A DNA stretch of 64,000 nucleotides. Origin: Compostimonas suwonensis. GTDB lineage: Bacteria; Actinomycetota; Actinomycetes; Actinomycetales; Microbacteriaceae. The stretch is taken from the NCBI RefSeq assembly GCF_002797855.1, contig NZ_PGFB01000002.1, positions 372,001 to 436,000 of the forward strand, given 5' to 3'. Numbering within the stretch: the stretch's first letter is position 1; each line of letters opens with the position of its first letter. Of this stretch, positions 7,353-16,810 are shown one piece after another. Made by a program: the position numbers and the translations under genes. The notes under the pieces are model-generated. The model was not told the DNA's origin. It saw only the letters and a list, made by a program, of their open reading frames with translations, and ran no database searches.

Positions 7353-9017
7353 CTATGGGCCCAGCGTCGGCACGGCCGCGAGCAGCTCGCGGGTGAACTC
7401 GTGCCGGGGCTCGGCGAAGAGCCGCTCCGTGGGGCCGTGCTCGACCACCCGGCCGTCTTTCATCACGAGCACCTCGTCGCTCACCTGGCGCACGACGGCG
7501 AGGTCGTGGGAGATGAACAGCAGCGAGAGGTCGAGCTCGCGCTGCAGCCGGGCCAGCAGCTCGAGCACCTGCGCCTGCACCGAGACGTCGAGCGCCGACA
7601 CCGGCTCGTCGCACACGAGGATGCTCGGCCGGGTGGCGAGAGCGCGCGCGATCGCGACCCGCTGACGCTGGCCCCCCGACAGCTCGGCCGGATGCCGCGA
7701 CAGCAGAGCCTCGTCGAGCCCGACGAGCGCGAGCAGTTCCCGCACCCGCCCCTCCGCGTCCCCGCGCCGCCGCCCGCCGCCCGCGTCGCCCGTGCGGCCC
7801 GCGGCCCGCACGGCCTCGCCGACGATCCTCCGCACGGTGTAGCGCGGGTCGAAGGCCGCGTAGGGGTTCTGGTGGATGAGCTGCACGGCCGAACGGCGTG
7901 TGCGGCGCTCCCGCTCCCGGGCGGCGCTCCACGGCTCGCCACGCAGCAGCACCTCGCCGGAGTCGGGCCGCTCGAGCGCCATCACGAGCCGCGCGAGAGT
8001 GCTCTTGCCCGAGCCGGACTCCCCCACGACGCCGAGGGTGCGGCCCTCGCGCAGCTCGAAGGAGACCTCGTCGACGGCACGGAGCTGCTCGCCGCCACGC
8101 CGCCCGAAGGTCTTGACGAGGCCGCTCGCGCTCACGACGACGGGCCGGTCGTCGCCCTGTGCCGGCCGAGCGGGCGCGCGCGCGGCGGGAACGGCGGCGA
8201 CGAGCTCTCGGGTGTACGGATGCTGCGGCCGATGCAGCACCTGCTCGGCCGCGCCCTGCTCCACGACGACGCCCCCGCGCATCACGGCGATGCGGTCGGC
8301 GATGCTCCCGACGACCGCGAGGTCGTGACTGATGAGCACGAGCCCCACCCCGGTGGCGGTGATGTCGCGCAGGAGCCCCAGAACCCGCGCCTGCACGGTC
8401 ACGTCGAGCGCGGTCGTCGGCTCGTCGGCCACGACGATCGACGGGCTCGCCGCGAGGGCCGAGGCGATGAGCGCGCGCTGGCGCAGACCGCCGGAGAGCT
8501 GGTGCGGGTACTCGCGCCGCCGACGCTCGGGCTCGGGCATCGCGACGCTCCGCAGCAGCGCGCGCACGCGTTCCGCCCGCTGCTCGCGGCTCAGCCGCTC
8601 CCCCGCGATCTCGAGCGGCTCGGCGATCTCGTCGCCGACACGACGCAGCGGGTCGAGGGAGACCAGGGCGTCCTGGCTCACGAGGGCGATCGTTCGGCCG
8701 CGCACACGTCGCCAGCTGCGCGGGCCGAAGCGCGCGGCATCCTGCCCGTCGATCGTGAAGGCCGAGCTGCTCACGCTCGCCCCCTGCGGGCTCAGCCCGA
8801 GCAGCGCCCGCGCGGTCATGGTCTTGCCGGAGCCCGACTCCCCCACGATCGCGAGGCACTCGCCCGGGGAGAGACGCAGCTCGACGCCGTCGACGACGAC
8901 GTCGCCGCCGAAGGCCACCCGCAGACCCGAGACGGAGAGGACGTCGGCCCGCTCGACGGCCGCCGCGCCCGGCCCGGGTGCGTCAGGCGGGCGGATGCCG
9001 GGATCCGATGCTCTCAC
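7353..9017 (-). CDS. Oligopeptide/nickel-type ABC transporter, fused double ATPase
   Basis: 554 residues with two complete ABC domains in one chain, equivalent to DppD plus DppF. Domain 1: Walker A GESGSGKT, signature LSGGLRQRA, Walker B IVVADEP. Domain 2: Walker A GESGSGKS, signature LSGGQRQRVA, Walker B ILVCDEP. Each is followed by a switch His (LISHDLAVV and FISHDLAVV). GTG 9017 overlaps the permease stop as GTGA and fixes the start; the longer open frame upstream lies inside the permease gene. It powers the importer formed with the two permeases and the lipoprotein encoded upstream, and it ends the operon. Confidence 0.92.
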   Translation of the reverse strand: MRASDPGIRPPDAPGPGAAAVERADVLSVSGLRVAFGGDVVVDGVELRLSPGECLAIVGESGSGKTMTARALLGLSPQGASVSSSAFTIDGQDAARFGPRSWRRVRGRTIALVSQDALVSLDPLRRVGDEIAEPLEIAGERLSREQRAERVRALLRSVAMPEPERRRREYPHQLSGGLRQRALIASALAASPSIVVADEPTTALDVTVQARVLGLLRDITATGVGLVLISHDLAVVGSIADRIAVMRGGVVVEQGAAEQVLHRPQHPYTRELVAAVPAARAPARPAQGDDRPVVVSASGLVKTFGRRGGEQLRAVDEVSFELREGRTLGVVGESGSGKSTLARLVMALERPDSGEVLLRGEPWSAARERERRTRRSAVQLIHQNPYAAFDPRYTVRRIVGEAVRAAGRTGDAGGGRRRGDAEGRVRELLALVGLDEALLSRHPAELSGGQRQRVAIARALATRPSILVCDEPVSALDVSVQAQVLELLARLQRELDLSLLFISHDLAVVRQVSDEVLVMKDGRVVEHGPTERLFAEPRHEFTRELLAAVPTLGP

Positions 9018-9829
9018 GACAGCCTCCGCCCCGCGGCCCGTGCCTGCAGAGCCCGCCCGATCGTCGTGGCGGCGACCACGGTGATCGTGATCGCGAGCCC
9101 CGGGAAGACCGCGATCCACCAGGCCCGGCCGAGGAAGTTGCGCCCGCCGGCGAGGATGAGCCCCCACTCGGGCGTCGGCTCGGTGGCGCCGAGCCCCAGG
9201 AAGCTCAAGCCCGCCGCCGCGACGATGCACGTGCCGATGCCGATCGTGGCGAGCACGAGAACCGGCCCCGCGGTGTTGGGCACGACGTGCCGCAGGACGA
9301 CCGTCGACCTCCGCAGCCCCAGGACGGTCGCCGCCTCGACGTAGTCGGCCTCCCGCACCGAGAGCGTCTGCCCCCGCACGAGCCGCACGTAGGCGGGGAT
9401 CGCCGCCACCGTCACGGCGAGCACGACGTTGACGGGCCCCGGCCCCAGCACCGCGAGCACGACGAGCGCCAGCAGGAACTCGGGGAAGGCCATGATCACG
9501 TCGACGCCGCGCATGAGCACGGTGTCGACGACGCGAGGTGCGAGACCCGAGAGCGAGCCGAGGAGCAGCCCCACGGTCACCGCGATCGCCGTGGCTCCGA
9601 CGCCCACGCCGAGCGAGTACCGCGCGCCGTAGACGACGCGTGCGAAGACGTCACGGCCGCTCTGGTCTGTGCCGAAGAGGTGCTCGGCGCTCGGCGGAAG
9701 GAACGCGGCCGCGAGGTCGGTCTGCACCGGGTCGTGGGCCGTGAACCACTGCGGGGCGAGCGCCCACAGGCCCAGCACGAGCAGGGCGAGCGCTGCGAGA
9801 GCGACGCCGACGATGCGTGAGAGCCTCAT
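9014..9829 (-). CDS. ABC transporter permease (DppC-like)
   Basis: 271 residues. The OppC-type N-terminal region includes HLFGTDQSGRDVFARV, characteristic of this permease subtype. About five further membrane segments follow. The coupling loop is the EAA region EAATVLGLRRSTVVLRHVVP. ATG 9829 overlaps the stop of the DppB-like gene by 4 bp. It forms the membrane channel with the partner permease at 9826-10860. Confidence 0.92.
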   Translation of the reverse strand: MRLSRIVGVALAALALLVLGLWALAPQWFTAHDPVQTDLAAAFLPPSAEHLFGTDQSGRDVFARVVYGARYSLGVGVGATAIAVTVGLLLGSLSGLAPRVVDTVLMRGVDVIMAFPEFLLALVVLAVLGPGPVNVVLAVTVAAIPAYVRLVRGQTLSVREADYVEAATVLGLRRSTVVLRHVVPNTAGPVLVLATIGIGTCIVAAAGLSFLGLGATEPTPEWGLILAGGRNFLGRAWWIAVFPGLAITITVVAATTIGRALQARAAGRRLS

Positions 9830-10860
9830 GAGCGGCCCCCTCTCGACCGCAGCCGCGGGTCGAGCAGCTGGTACGCGACATCGACGAGCAGGTTGACGAC
9901 CACGAAGACGAGAGCCGTGAGCAGGATGACTCCCATCACCACGGGGATGTCGCGATCGGTGATCGCGGTGAGGGTCACGCGCCCGATCCCCGGCCGCCCG
10001 AACACCGTCTCGACGAGCACGGCCCCGCCGATGAGCGAGCCGACGATGTAGGCGGCGAGGGTCACCGCGCTCTGCGAGGCGTGCCGCAGGGTGTGCCGCA
10101 GCAGCAGGCGCGGCTCGCTCGCACCGCGGGCGCGCACGGTCGTCGCGAACGGCTGGGCCTCCGCCTCGTCGAGCCCGAACCGCAGCACCTGGCTGAGCAG
10201 CGCCGAGATCGGCAGGGCGAGCGTGACCGCCGGCAGCACGAGCGACTCGACGCCGTTGCCCCCCGACACCGGGAACCAGTGCAGCGTGAATGAGAAGACG
10301 GTGAGCAGCAAGAGCCCGATCCAGAACACCGGGGAGGAGACGAGGATCAGCTCGAGCAGGGAGACCACGCGGCGGGCGGTGCGTCCACGGGCCAGGAGGG
10401 CGACCCCGAGCGAGATGAGCACGGCGATCGCGATCGCGAGGCCCGTCAGCTGCAGCGTGGGCACGAGCTGCCGGCCGATGACGTCGGCGACCGGCATCCG
10501 CAACTGGTACGACTCGCCGAAGTCACCGCGCAGCAGCCGGCCCAGGTAGTCGAGGTACTGCTCGAGAGGCGGGCGGTCGAGGCCGAGGTCTTCGCGGATC
10601 TGGTCTTTCGCGGCGTCGCTGATCTGCGCCTGCGGCCCGAGCATAACGTCGACGGGGTCTCCCGGGATGAGTCGCAGCGAGAGGAAGGCGAGCGTCGCCG
10701 CCCCCCACAGCACGAGCAGCACGCCGAAGAGCCGGCCCAGCAGGCGTCTGCCCACCGAGCCGGCTCTCGAGCGCACGGTCAGGCGCGCCGCCGGTGCCGG
10801 GTCAGCTGTCGAAGTCACTGGTGTCAAAGCTACTGTCGTCGGAGGGCGTCGCGTGGGCAC
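9826..10860 (-). CDS. ABC transporter permease (DppB-like)
   Basis: Up to 344 residues with six membrane segments. The DppB signatures LIPGDPVDVMLGP and REDLGLDRPP lie after helix 1, the EAA coupling loop is ARGASEPRLLLRHTLRHA, and the late segment is LVETVFGRPGIG. The start is uncertain. GTG 10860 lies within the loop and arm of a 13-bp hairpin, with GGAGG almost touching it, so a downstream start such as GTG 10818 or the TTG before it is possible; the first 30 residues are Pro/Thr-rich and dispensable in appearance. Confidence 0.88.
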   Translation of the reverse strand: MPTRRPPTTVALTPVTSTADPAPAARLTVRSRAGSVGRRLLGRLFGVLLVLWGAATLAFLSLRLIPGDPVDVMLGPQAQISDAAKDQIREDLGLDRPPLEQYLDYLGRLLRGDFGESYQLRMPVADVIGRQLVPTLQLTGLAIAIAVLISLGVALLARGRTARRVVSLLELILVSSPVFWIGLLLLTVFSFTLHWFPVSGGNGVESLVLPAVTLALPISALLSQVLRFGLDEAEAQPFATTVRARGASEPRLLLRHTLRHASQSAVTLAAYIVGSLIGGAVLVETVFGRPGIGRVTLTAITDRDIPVVMGVILLTALVFVVVNLLVDVAYQLLDPRLRSRGGRS

Positions 10861-10871
10861 GCCCTCCGACG
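10837..10871. terminator. Strong intercistronic hairpin in the ABC operon
   Basis: A perfect 13-bp inverted repeat with a 9-nt loop (arms 10837-10849 and 10859-10871; core GGAGGGCGT/ACGCCCTCC). It sits right after the solute-binding-protein gene and covers the proposed first permease start. There is no T-run. Such hairpins commonly stabilise the upstream mRNA or attenuate read-through, giving more binding protein than permease (inference). Confidence 0.55.
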
Positions 10872-10879
10872 CAGCCGCG

Positions 10880-12517
10880 CTATTTCGTCGAGCTCGCGCC
10901 GTAGAAGAGCGGGCGCCCGTACAGGTCGTAGGTGAGCCCCGTGACGCTGTCGTTCACCGCTGTGATGAGCGAGGGGACGTAGAGCGGCACGATCGCGACG
11001 TTCTCGGCGTTCCACTGCTGCAGCTGGGTGTAGAGGGCCTCGCGCTGGGCCGGGTCGGATGCCGCGACCGCCTGGTCGAGCAGCGAGTCGATCTGCGGGT
11101 CGGAGACCTGCGACGCGTTCTGGAAGCCGTCGGTGTGCAGATGGCTGCGCAGCACGTCGGCATCGACCCCCGAGAAGCCCCAGTCGGTCAGGTCGAAGGT
11201 CTTCGGGCCGTACTGCTCGTTGTAGGCGCCCGGCTCGAGCACCTCGCGCTTGAGCTCGAAGCCGATCTCCTTGAGATCCGACTGGATGGCGTTGGCGAGG
11301 CTCGCGCGGTCGTCGGGGATCGGCGTGTAGGCGATCCAGCGGGCGGAGAGCCGCTGGCCGTCTTTCACACGGTAGCCCTCGGCGTCGCGCTGCGTCCAGC
11401 CGGCCTGGTCGAGCAGGGCGTTCGCCTCGTCGGGGTCGTACGGCCAGGTGCCTTCGAGGCTCGCGTCGTAGGAGTCCGGGGTCGTCGGGCCGAGCACGCT
11501 CCACGCCCGCGGGTACTGGCCGAAGAAGATCGACTTCACGGCCGAGTCGATGTCGAAGCCGCGCTCGAAGGCCCGGCGCACGAGCACGTCCTGGAAGACG
11601 CCGTACTTCTCGTTGAGGTAGAGCGAATACGGGATGCCCGGCAGCTCGATCGAGTTGACGGTCACGTCGTCGCCGAGCTGCTCGGTCGCGCTCGGGGGCA
11701 GCTGGCTCGCGACATCCGCTTCGCCGCTCTGCAGCGCGCCCACGCGCACCGACGACTCCGGAAGGATCTCGACGCGCACGGTCTCGACGCCGGCTGCGCC
11801 CTGGTGCTCGGAGGTCTTCGGGGCCCAGTCGTAGTCGGGGTTGCGGGTGTAGACGATCTCCTGGTCGGGTGTGTACTCGCTCAGGATGAACGGGCCGGTT
11901 CCCACGTTGATGTCGGGCCCGCCTGCTGCGAGCTGGTCGGCCTTGGTCGCGAGCACCTCGGGCGAGTAGAAGCCGAGCAGGGCGGTGCTGGCCGCCTGCA
12001 GGAAGGGCGCATAGGGCTGGGTGAAGTCGACGCGCACGGTGTCGTCGTCGATGACCTCGGTGCCCGCGTAGTAGTCGCCGCCGAGCATGCTGGACGCCTG
12101 GGCCGAGGCGGTCGCGGGGTCGGCGATGCGGTCGAAGTTCGCCTTGACCGCCGCCGCGTCGAATTTCGCGCCGTCGGTGAAGGTCACGTCGTCACGCAGC
12201 TCGAAGGTGTACTGCAGCCCGTCGTCGGAGATCTGCCAACTGGTCGCGAGCCAGGGCACGAAGCTGCCGTCGGCGTCCTGGTAGACGAGCGAGTCGAGGA
12301 TGTTGCGCTGCACCATGGCCGAGACGTCGAGCTGGCTCGTCTGGGGGTCCATGTGGCCGGCGGAGAGGTTCGCTCCTTCGATGGCCCAGGTGATGGTGCC
12401 GCCGTCGGCGGAGTCGCTGTCGGAGCCTGTCGCCGAGCAGCCGCTCAGCACGATCGCGGCCGAGGCGGCGAGGGCGCCGGCGAGGAGCCAGGCGCGCTTG
12501 GAAGGGATTCTGGGCAT
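10880..12517 (-). CDS. Solute-binding lipoprotein of a peptide/nickel-type ABC importer
   Basis: 545 residues. The lipoprotein signal peptide ends in the lipobox LSGC (Cys about residue 27), followed by a Ser/Asp-rich linker. The mature part is a family 5 extracellular solute-binding protein: LAPATSW-like LATSWQISDDGLQYTFELRDDVTFTDGAKF, GTGPFILSEYTPDQEI, and the C-terminal GRPLFYG. It would capture the substrate outside the membrane and deliver it to the permeases encoded downstream. The ligand (peptide, opine, metal chelate) cannot be told. The gene is divergent from a tetR gene with a palindrome between. Confidence 0.92.
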   Translation of the reverse strand: MPRIPSKRAWLLAGALAASAAIVLSGCSATGSDSDSADGGTITWAIEGANLSAGHMDPQTSQLDVSAMVQRNILDSLVYQDADGSFVPWLATSWQISDDGLQYTFELRDDVTFTDGAKFDAAAVKANFDRIADPATASAQASSMLGGDYYAGTEVIDDDTVRVDFTQPYAPFLQAASTALLGFYSPEVLATKADQLAAGGPDINVGTGPFILSEYTPDQEIVYTRNPDYDWAPKTSEHQGAAGVETVRVEILPESSVRVGALQSGEADVASQLPPSATEQLGDDVTVNSIELPGIPYSLYLNEKYGVFQDVLVRRAFERGFDIDSAVKSIFFGQYPRAWSVLGPTTPDSYDASLEGTWPYDPDEANALLDQAGWTQRDAEGYRVKDGQRLSARWIAYTPIPDDRASLANAIQSDLKEIGFELKREVLEPGAYNEQYGPKTFDLTDWGFSGVDADVLRSHLHTDGFQNASQVSDPQIDSLLDQAVAASDPAQREALYTQLQQWNAENVAIVPLYVPSLITAVNDSVTGLTYDLYGRPLFYGASSTK

Positions 12518-12564
12518 GGGAGTCTTTCTCGCGGTAGGGGTTTAGCTGTACTCTAGCTCAATAG

Positions 12565-12577
12565 TGGACTCAGTCCA
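12565..12577. promoter_or_regulatory. Palindrome TGGACT-C-AGTCCA, candidate TetR operator
   Basis: A perfect 13-bp palindrome lies in the 92-bp region between the divergent ABC operon (starting 12517) and tetR (starting 12610). The flanks are AT-rich on both sides. Its position fits a dimeric TetR operator controlling both promoters. Confidence 0.6.
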
Positions 12578-12609
12578 TTTATTCCAGAACGACAAAGAAC
12601 GAGGCGCAG

Positions 12610-13227
12610 ATGGTGGCACAATCGACAACCCCGGCACGAGGGCGCCCCCGTCTGTCGTCGCGGGAGATGCTCGAGGACGCCGCGTTCGAGCTCTTCCTCG
12701 AACAGGGTTACGCGAAGACCACGATCGAGCAGATCACCCAGCGCGCCGGGGTCTCGCGCAACACCTTCTTCAACTACTTCCCCGCGAAGAGCGACGTCTT
12801 CTGGGTCGCCCTCGACGAGGTCGGCGCCCGCCTGCGCCGGGAGCTCTCGGCCGTGCCCGACGACGCTCCCGTCATGGCGGGCACCCGCACCGCGTTCCTG
12901 ACGGTCGCCGACGGCTTCGGGCCGGGCGCCGTGCCCTGGATCCTCACGCAGTACGAGGCGATCGGCGGCAACAACGAGGTGCAGGTCTCGGCCGTCTCGC
13001 GGTTCGTGGCGCTCGCGAGCGTCGTGCGCTTCCACCTGGCGAGCCGGCTCGACCTGCCCTCGACCCATCCCGAGGTGCTCGCCGCCGCCTACGCGCTCAC
13101 CGCCGCGACCATCGCCGCCGCGCAGGCCTGGGCCGCGGCCGGCGTCACCCGCGGAGCCCTCACGCCCTATCTCGACCGAGCCCTCGCCCCGGTCTGCGAC
13201 GGCTTCGAGCGCGCCTTCGTCCTCTGA
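12610..13227 (+). CDS. TetR/AcrR-family regulator
   Basis: 205 residues. The N-terminal helix-turn-helix spans about residues 17-62 (REMLEDAAFELFLEQGY, then TIEQITQRAGVSRNTFFNYF), and the C-terminal helical ligand domain is poorly conserved, as usual. It is divergent from the ABC importer operon and is most simply its local repressor. The FFNYF variant of the recognition-helix end is common in actinobacterial TetR proteins. The ligand is unknown and may be related to the ABC substrate. Confidence 0.9.
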   Translation: MVAQSTTPARGRPRLSSREMLEDAAFELFLEQGYAKTTIEQITQRAGVSRNTFFNYFPAKSDVFWVALDEVGARLRRELSAVPDDAPVMAGTRTAFLTVADGFGPGAVPWILTQYEAIGGNNEVQVSAVSRFVALASVVRFHLASRLDLPSTHPEVLAAAYALTAATIAAAQAWAAAGVTRGALTPYLDRALAPVCDGFERAFVL

Positions 13228-13497
13228 CGCCGCCGACCGCCTTCCGGCGATTCGGGCCGGCTGATCCCGCCGACCCCGGTCTGCGGCGCGGCGGCCGAAC
13301 CGCGCGACCGGCCTGAGTGCCGTCACTCGGAGCCAGGAGTCCGCGCGCGGTTGTGCACCCCGGCACCCCGGCACCCTGACCTCCCCGGCGCCCGGGCGCG
13401 CGGACCCCGGGCGGGGGCCGTCCGGTACGATGGTTCGCGCCCCCATACTCAGGCACTTCACCATCGACACGGTGCCGCATACACAGACCGGAGAATC

Positions 13498-16113
13498 ATG
13501 AACGCCGTCAATCCCGCGCCCGGCAGCCAGGTGCCCGACAAGCCCGTTCTCGAAGGCCTGGAAGAGAAATGGGGCGGCCTCTGGAACGAGCAGGGCACCT
13601 ACCTCTTCGACCGCGAGGGCGCGAGCCGCGACGACGTCTACTCGATCGACACGCCCCCGCCCACGGCGTCGGGCTCCCTGCACATCGGCCACGTGTTCTC
13701 GTACACGCACACCGACGTCGTCGCGCGGTTCAACCGGATGCACGGCAAACGCGTCTTCTACCCGATGGGCTGGGACGACAACGGGCTGCCGACCGAGCGC
13801 CGGGTGCAGAACTACTACGGCGTGCGCTGCGATCCGACCCTCCCCTACGTCGCCGACTACACGCCTCCGTTCGAGGGCGGCGACAACAAGAGCTCGAAGG
13901 CCGCCGACCAGCAGCCCATCTCCCGCCGCAACTTCATCGAGCTGTGCGAGCGCCTCACCGTCGAAGACGAGAAGCAGTTCGAGGCCGTCTGGCGCGCGCT
14001 CGGCCTCTCGGTCGACTGGACGCAGAGCTACCGCACGATCGGCGACGAGGCGCTCTTCACCTCCCAGCTCGCCTTCCTGCGCAACATCGAACGCGGCGAG
14101 GCCTACCAGGCCATGGCCCCGACACTGTGGGATGTCACCTTCCGCACCGCCGTCGCCCAGGCCGAGCTCGAAGACAAGGAGCAGCCCTCCGCCTACCACC
14201 GGGTCGCGTTCCACCGCGACGGCGACGACGACGTGCTCATCGAGACGACGCGTCCCGAGCTTCTGCCGGCCGCCGTCGCCCTCGTCGCGCACCCCGACGA
14301 CGAGCGCTACAAACCGCTCTTCGGCACGACCGTGCGCACCCCGCTCTTCGACGTCGAGATCCCCGTGCTCGCGCACCACCTCGCGCAGCCCGACAAGGGC
14401 TCCGGCATCGCCATGATCTGCACCTTCGGCGACGTGACCGACGTCATCTGGTGGCGCGAGCTCGACCTGCCCAACCGCGCCATCATGGGCTTCGACGGCC
14501 GCATCATCTCCACGCCGCCCGAGGCCATCACCTCGGAGGCCGGGCTCGAGGCCTACGCCCAGCTCGCCGGCAAGACCGTGTTCTCGGCCAAGCAGACGAT
14601 CGTCGACCTCCTGCGCGCGAGCGGCGAGACGATCGGCGAGCCGCGCCCCATCACCCACCCCGTCAAGTTCTTCGAGAAAGGCGACAAGCCCCTCGAGATC
14701 GTCTCCACCCGCCAGTGGTACGTGAAGAACGGCGCGCGCGACGAAGCCCTGCGTGCCCGGCTCATCGAGCTCGGCCGCGAGATCGACTGGCACCCCGACT
14801 TCATGCGCGTGCGCTACGAGAACTGGGTCGGCGGCCTCACCGGCGACTGGCTGATCTCCCGTCAGCGCTTCTTCGGCGTGCCCATCCCCGTCTGGTACCC
14901 GCTCGACGACAACGGCAACCCGGTCTTCGACGAGCCCATCGTGGCGAGCCGCGACATCCTGCCCGTCGATCCGTCGTCGGATGCCGCACCCGGCTACGAC
15001 GAGAGCCGGCGGGGCCAGGCGGGCGGCTTCATCGGCGAGCTCGACGTCATGGACACCTGGATGACCTCGGCGCTCACCCCGCAGCTCGCGGGCGGCTGGG
15101 AACGCGACGAGGAGCTCTTCGGGCTCGTCTTCCCCTACGATCTGCGACCCCAGGGCCAGGACATCATCCGCACCTGGCTCTTCTCGAGCATGCTGCGCTC
15201 CGAGCTCGAGTTCGGGCAGAAGCCGTGGAGCAACGCGGCGCTCTCGGGCTTCATCGTCGACCCCGACCGCAAGAAGATGTCGAAGTCGAAGGGCAACGTC
15301 GTCACCCCCGCCGACATCCTCGAGCAGCACGGCTCCGACGCCGTGCGCTACTGGGCGGCCTCGTCGCGACTCGGGACCGATGCGGCCTTCGACCCGCAGA
15401 ACCCCACTCAGATCAAGATCGGCCGACGTCTGGCGATCAAGATCCTCAACGCGTCGAAGTTCATCCTCGGCTTCGACGCCCGCGGCGACGCGCCGGTGAC
15501 GGACCCCCTTGACCTGAGCATGCTCGCCGTGCTCGGCGAGGTGATCGACCAGGCCACGACCGCGCTCGAAGGCTACGACCACGCCCGTGCGCTCGAGCTC
15601 ACCGAGAGCTTCTTCTGGACCTTCTGCGACGACTACCTCGAGCTCGTCAAAGAGCGCGCCTACGGCACCGACGAGGTCGGCCGCGACTCGGCCGTCGCCG
15701 CGCTGCGACTGGCCGTGCGGGCCCTTCTGCGCCTCTTCGCGCCGGTCGTCCCGTTCGCCACCGAGGAGGCCTGGTCGTGGTTCAACGACGGCTCCGTGCA
15801 CCTCGCCTCCTGGCCGACACGCGAGGAGCTCGGAGCAGGCGAAACGGGCGACCCGCAGCTGCTCCCGCTCGCGAGCGCGGCGCTCACCGGCATCCGCAGA
15901 TCGAAAACTGATGCCAAGGCTTCACAGAAAGCGGCCGTCACATCGGCAATAATTACCGGAACCGCAGTTCAGATCGGTGCGCTCGCGCTCGCCGCCTCTG
16001 ACCTGAAAGCCGTCGGCAAGATCGCCGACCTGACATTCGCCGAGGGAGATGAGTTGGCGGTGACGAACATCGTGCTCGCGCCCGCGGTCGAAAACGATCG
16101 TGACGCGGGGTGA
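13498..16113 (+). CDS. valS: Valyl-tRNA synthetase
   Basis: 871 residues; class I aminoacyl-tRNA synthetase that charges tRNA-Val. The HIGH motif is at residues 62-65 (SLHIGHVFSYTHTD), the CP1 editing domain lies in roughly 190-450, and KMSKS is at about 593-597 (KKMSKSKGN). An anticodon-binding domain follows. ATG 13498 was chosen because GGAG lies 7 nt upstream and the protein then begins at the usual family N-terminus; the frame is open further upstream but that part is low-complexity. A TACGAT hexamer at 13426 is a possible -10. No T-box leader is recognisable. Confidence 0.97.
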   Translation: MNAVNPAPGSQVPDKPVLEGLEEKWGGLWNEQGTYLFDREGASRDDVYSIDTPPPTASGSLHIGHVFSYTHTDVVARFNRMHGKRVFYPMGWDDNGLPTERRVQNYYGVRCDPTLPYVADYTPPFEGGDNKSSKAADQQPISRRNFIELCERLTVEDEKQFEAVWRALGLSVDWTQSYRTIGDEALFTSQLAFLRNIERGEAYQAMAPTLWDVTFRTAVAQAELEDKEQPSAYHRVAFHRDGDDDVLIETTRPELLPAAVALVAHPDDERYKPLFGTTVRTPLFDVEIPVLAHHLAQPDKGSGIAMICTFGDVTDVIWWRELDLPNRAIMGFDGRIISTPPEAITSEAGLEAYAQLAGKTVFSAKQTIVDLLRASGETIGEPRPITHPVKFFEKGDKPLEIVSTRQWYVKNGARDEALRARLIELGREIDWHPDFMRVRYENWVGGLTGDWLISRQRFFGVPIPVWYPLDDNGNPVFDEPIVASRDILPVDPSSDAAPGYDESRRGQAGGFIGELDVMDTWMTSALTPQLAGGWERDEELFGLVFPYDLRPQGQDIIRTWLFSSMLRSELEFGQKPWSNAALSGFIVDPDRKKMSKSKGNVVTPADILEQHGSDAVRYWAASSRLGTDAAFDPQNPTQIKIGRRLAIKILNASKFILGFDARGDAPVTDPLDLSMLAVLGEVIDQATTALEGYDHARALELTESFFWTFCDDYLELVKERAYGTDEVGRDSAVAALRLAVRALLRLFAPVVPFATEEAWSWFNDGSVHLASWPTREELGAGETGDPQLLPLASAALTGIRRSKTDAKASQKAAVTSAIITGTAVQIGALALAASDLKAVGKIADLTFAEGDELAVTNIVLAPAVENDRDAG

Positions 16114-16180
16114 GAGCAGCGATCTAGTGAGGCGCTCGCACGGGGCACGCAGCGCACAGGAACCACAAGGAGGGGCAGAA

Positions 16181-16810
16181 ATGTCTTCACAAATTCGACC
16201 ACTGACCGACGGGGACTTCTTCTCGTGGCTCGGCCTGTACGAGGGCTACGCGAGCTTCTACGAGGAGACCCTCACGGATGAGAAGGCTCTGCGGGTCTGG
16301 AGCTGGCTGAGCGACGGCGCTCACGAGCTCGAAGGCATCGTCGCCGTCGACGACGAGGGCAACCTCGTCGGGCTCGCCCACTTCCGCACCTTCGCGCGGC
16401 CGCTCGCGGCGAGCACGGGCATCTTCCTCGACGACCTCTACGTGGCGGAGGGATCCCGCGAGGCGGGCATCGGGCGCTCGCTCATCGACTCCGTCACGGC
16501 CATCGCGGCCCAGCGCGGCGCCTCCGTCGTGCGTTGGATCACGGCCAAAGACAACGAGACCGCCCGCAGGCTCTACGACGACGTCGCAGAGAAGACCAAG
16601 TGGGTCACCTACGACTTCGACGTCGCGCCGGCCGCAGCGGCCGAGAGCACGGCGCAGGCGGATGCCGCGGCACAGCCCGACGCGCAGGCCGACGCCGCGC
16701 AGCCGGCCGACGCCGAGCCGCCGCATGCGGGCACCGAGCCCGAAGGCTCCGACCCGTTCGCCGTGACCACGCCGCCGAGCCCCGGCTCCGACACCCGGTC
16801 CGAGGGCTGA
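16181..16810 (+). CDS. GNAT-family N-acetyltransferase with acidic Ala/Pro tail
   Basis: 209 residues. A GNAT fold covers about residues 1-150: a beta-strand GIVAVDDEGNLVGLAHFR, the strand FLDDLYVAEGSREAGIGRSLI (acetyl-CoA loop R-x-x-G-I-G) and ITAKDNETARRLYDDVA. The last 55 residues are a low-complexity Ala/Asp/Pro/Glu tail. ATG 16181 has a strong AAGGAGGGG ribosome site; the open frame before it is not supported. The substrate is unknown. It follows valS by 67 bp and overlaps the next small gene by one base (TGATG). Confidence 0.87.
   Translation: MSSQIRPLTDGDFFSWLGLYEGYASFYEETLTDEKALRVWSWLSDGAHELEGIVAVDDEGNLVGLAHFRTFARPLAASTGIFLDDLYVAEGSREAGIGRSLIDSVTAIAAQRGASVVRWITAKDNETARRLYDDVAEKTKWVTYDFDVAPAAAAESTAQADAAAQPDAQADAAQPADAEPPHAGTEPEGSDPFAVTTPPSPGSDTRSEG

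Noticed and set aside
13228-13497. A T-box or attenuator leader before valS
   Set aside because: No specifier hairpin, antiterminator bulge or terminator with a T-run can be drawn; only GC-rich low-complexity sequence and short CACCCCGG repeats are present.
12553-15801. A 1082-residue open frame antisense to valS
   Set aside because: It lies opposite valS and tetR, is dominated by Gly/Glu/Arg/Val of the kind produced by GC-rich antisense frames, and has no motif or ribosome site.
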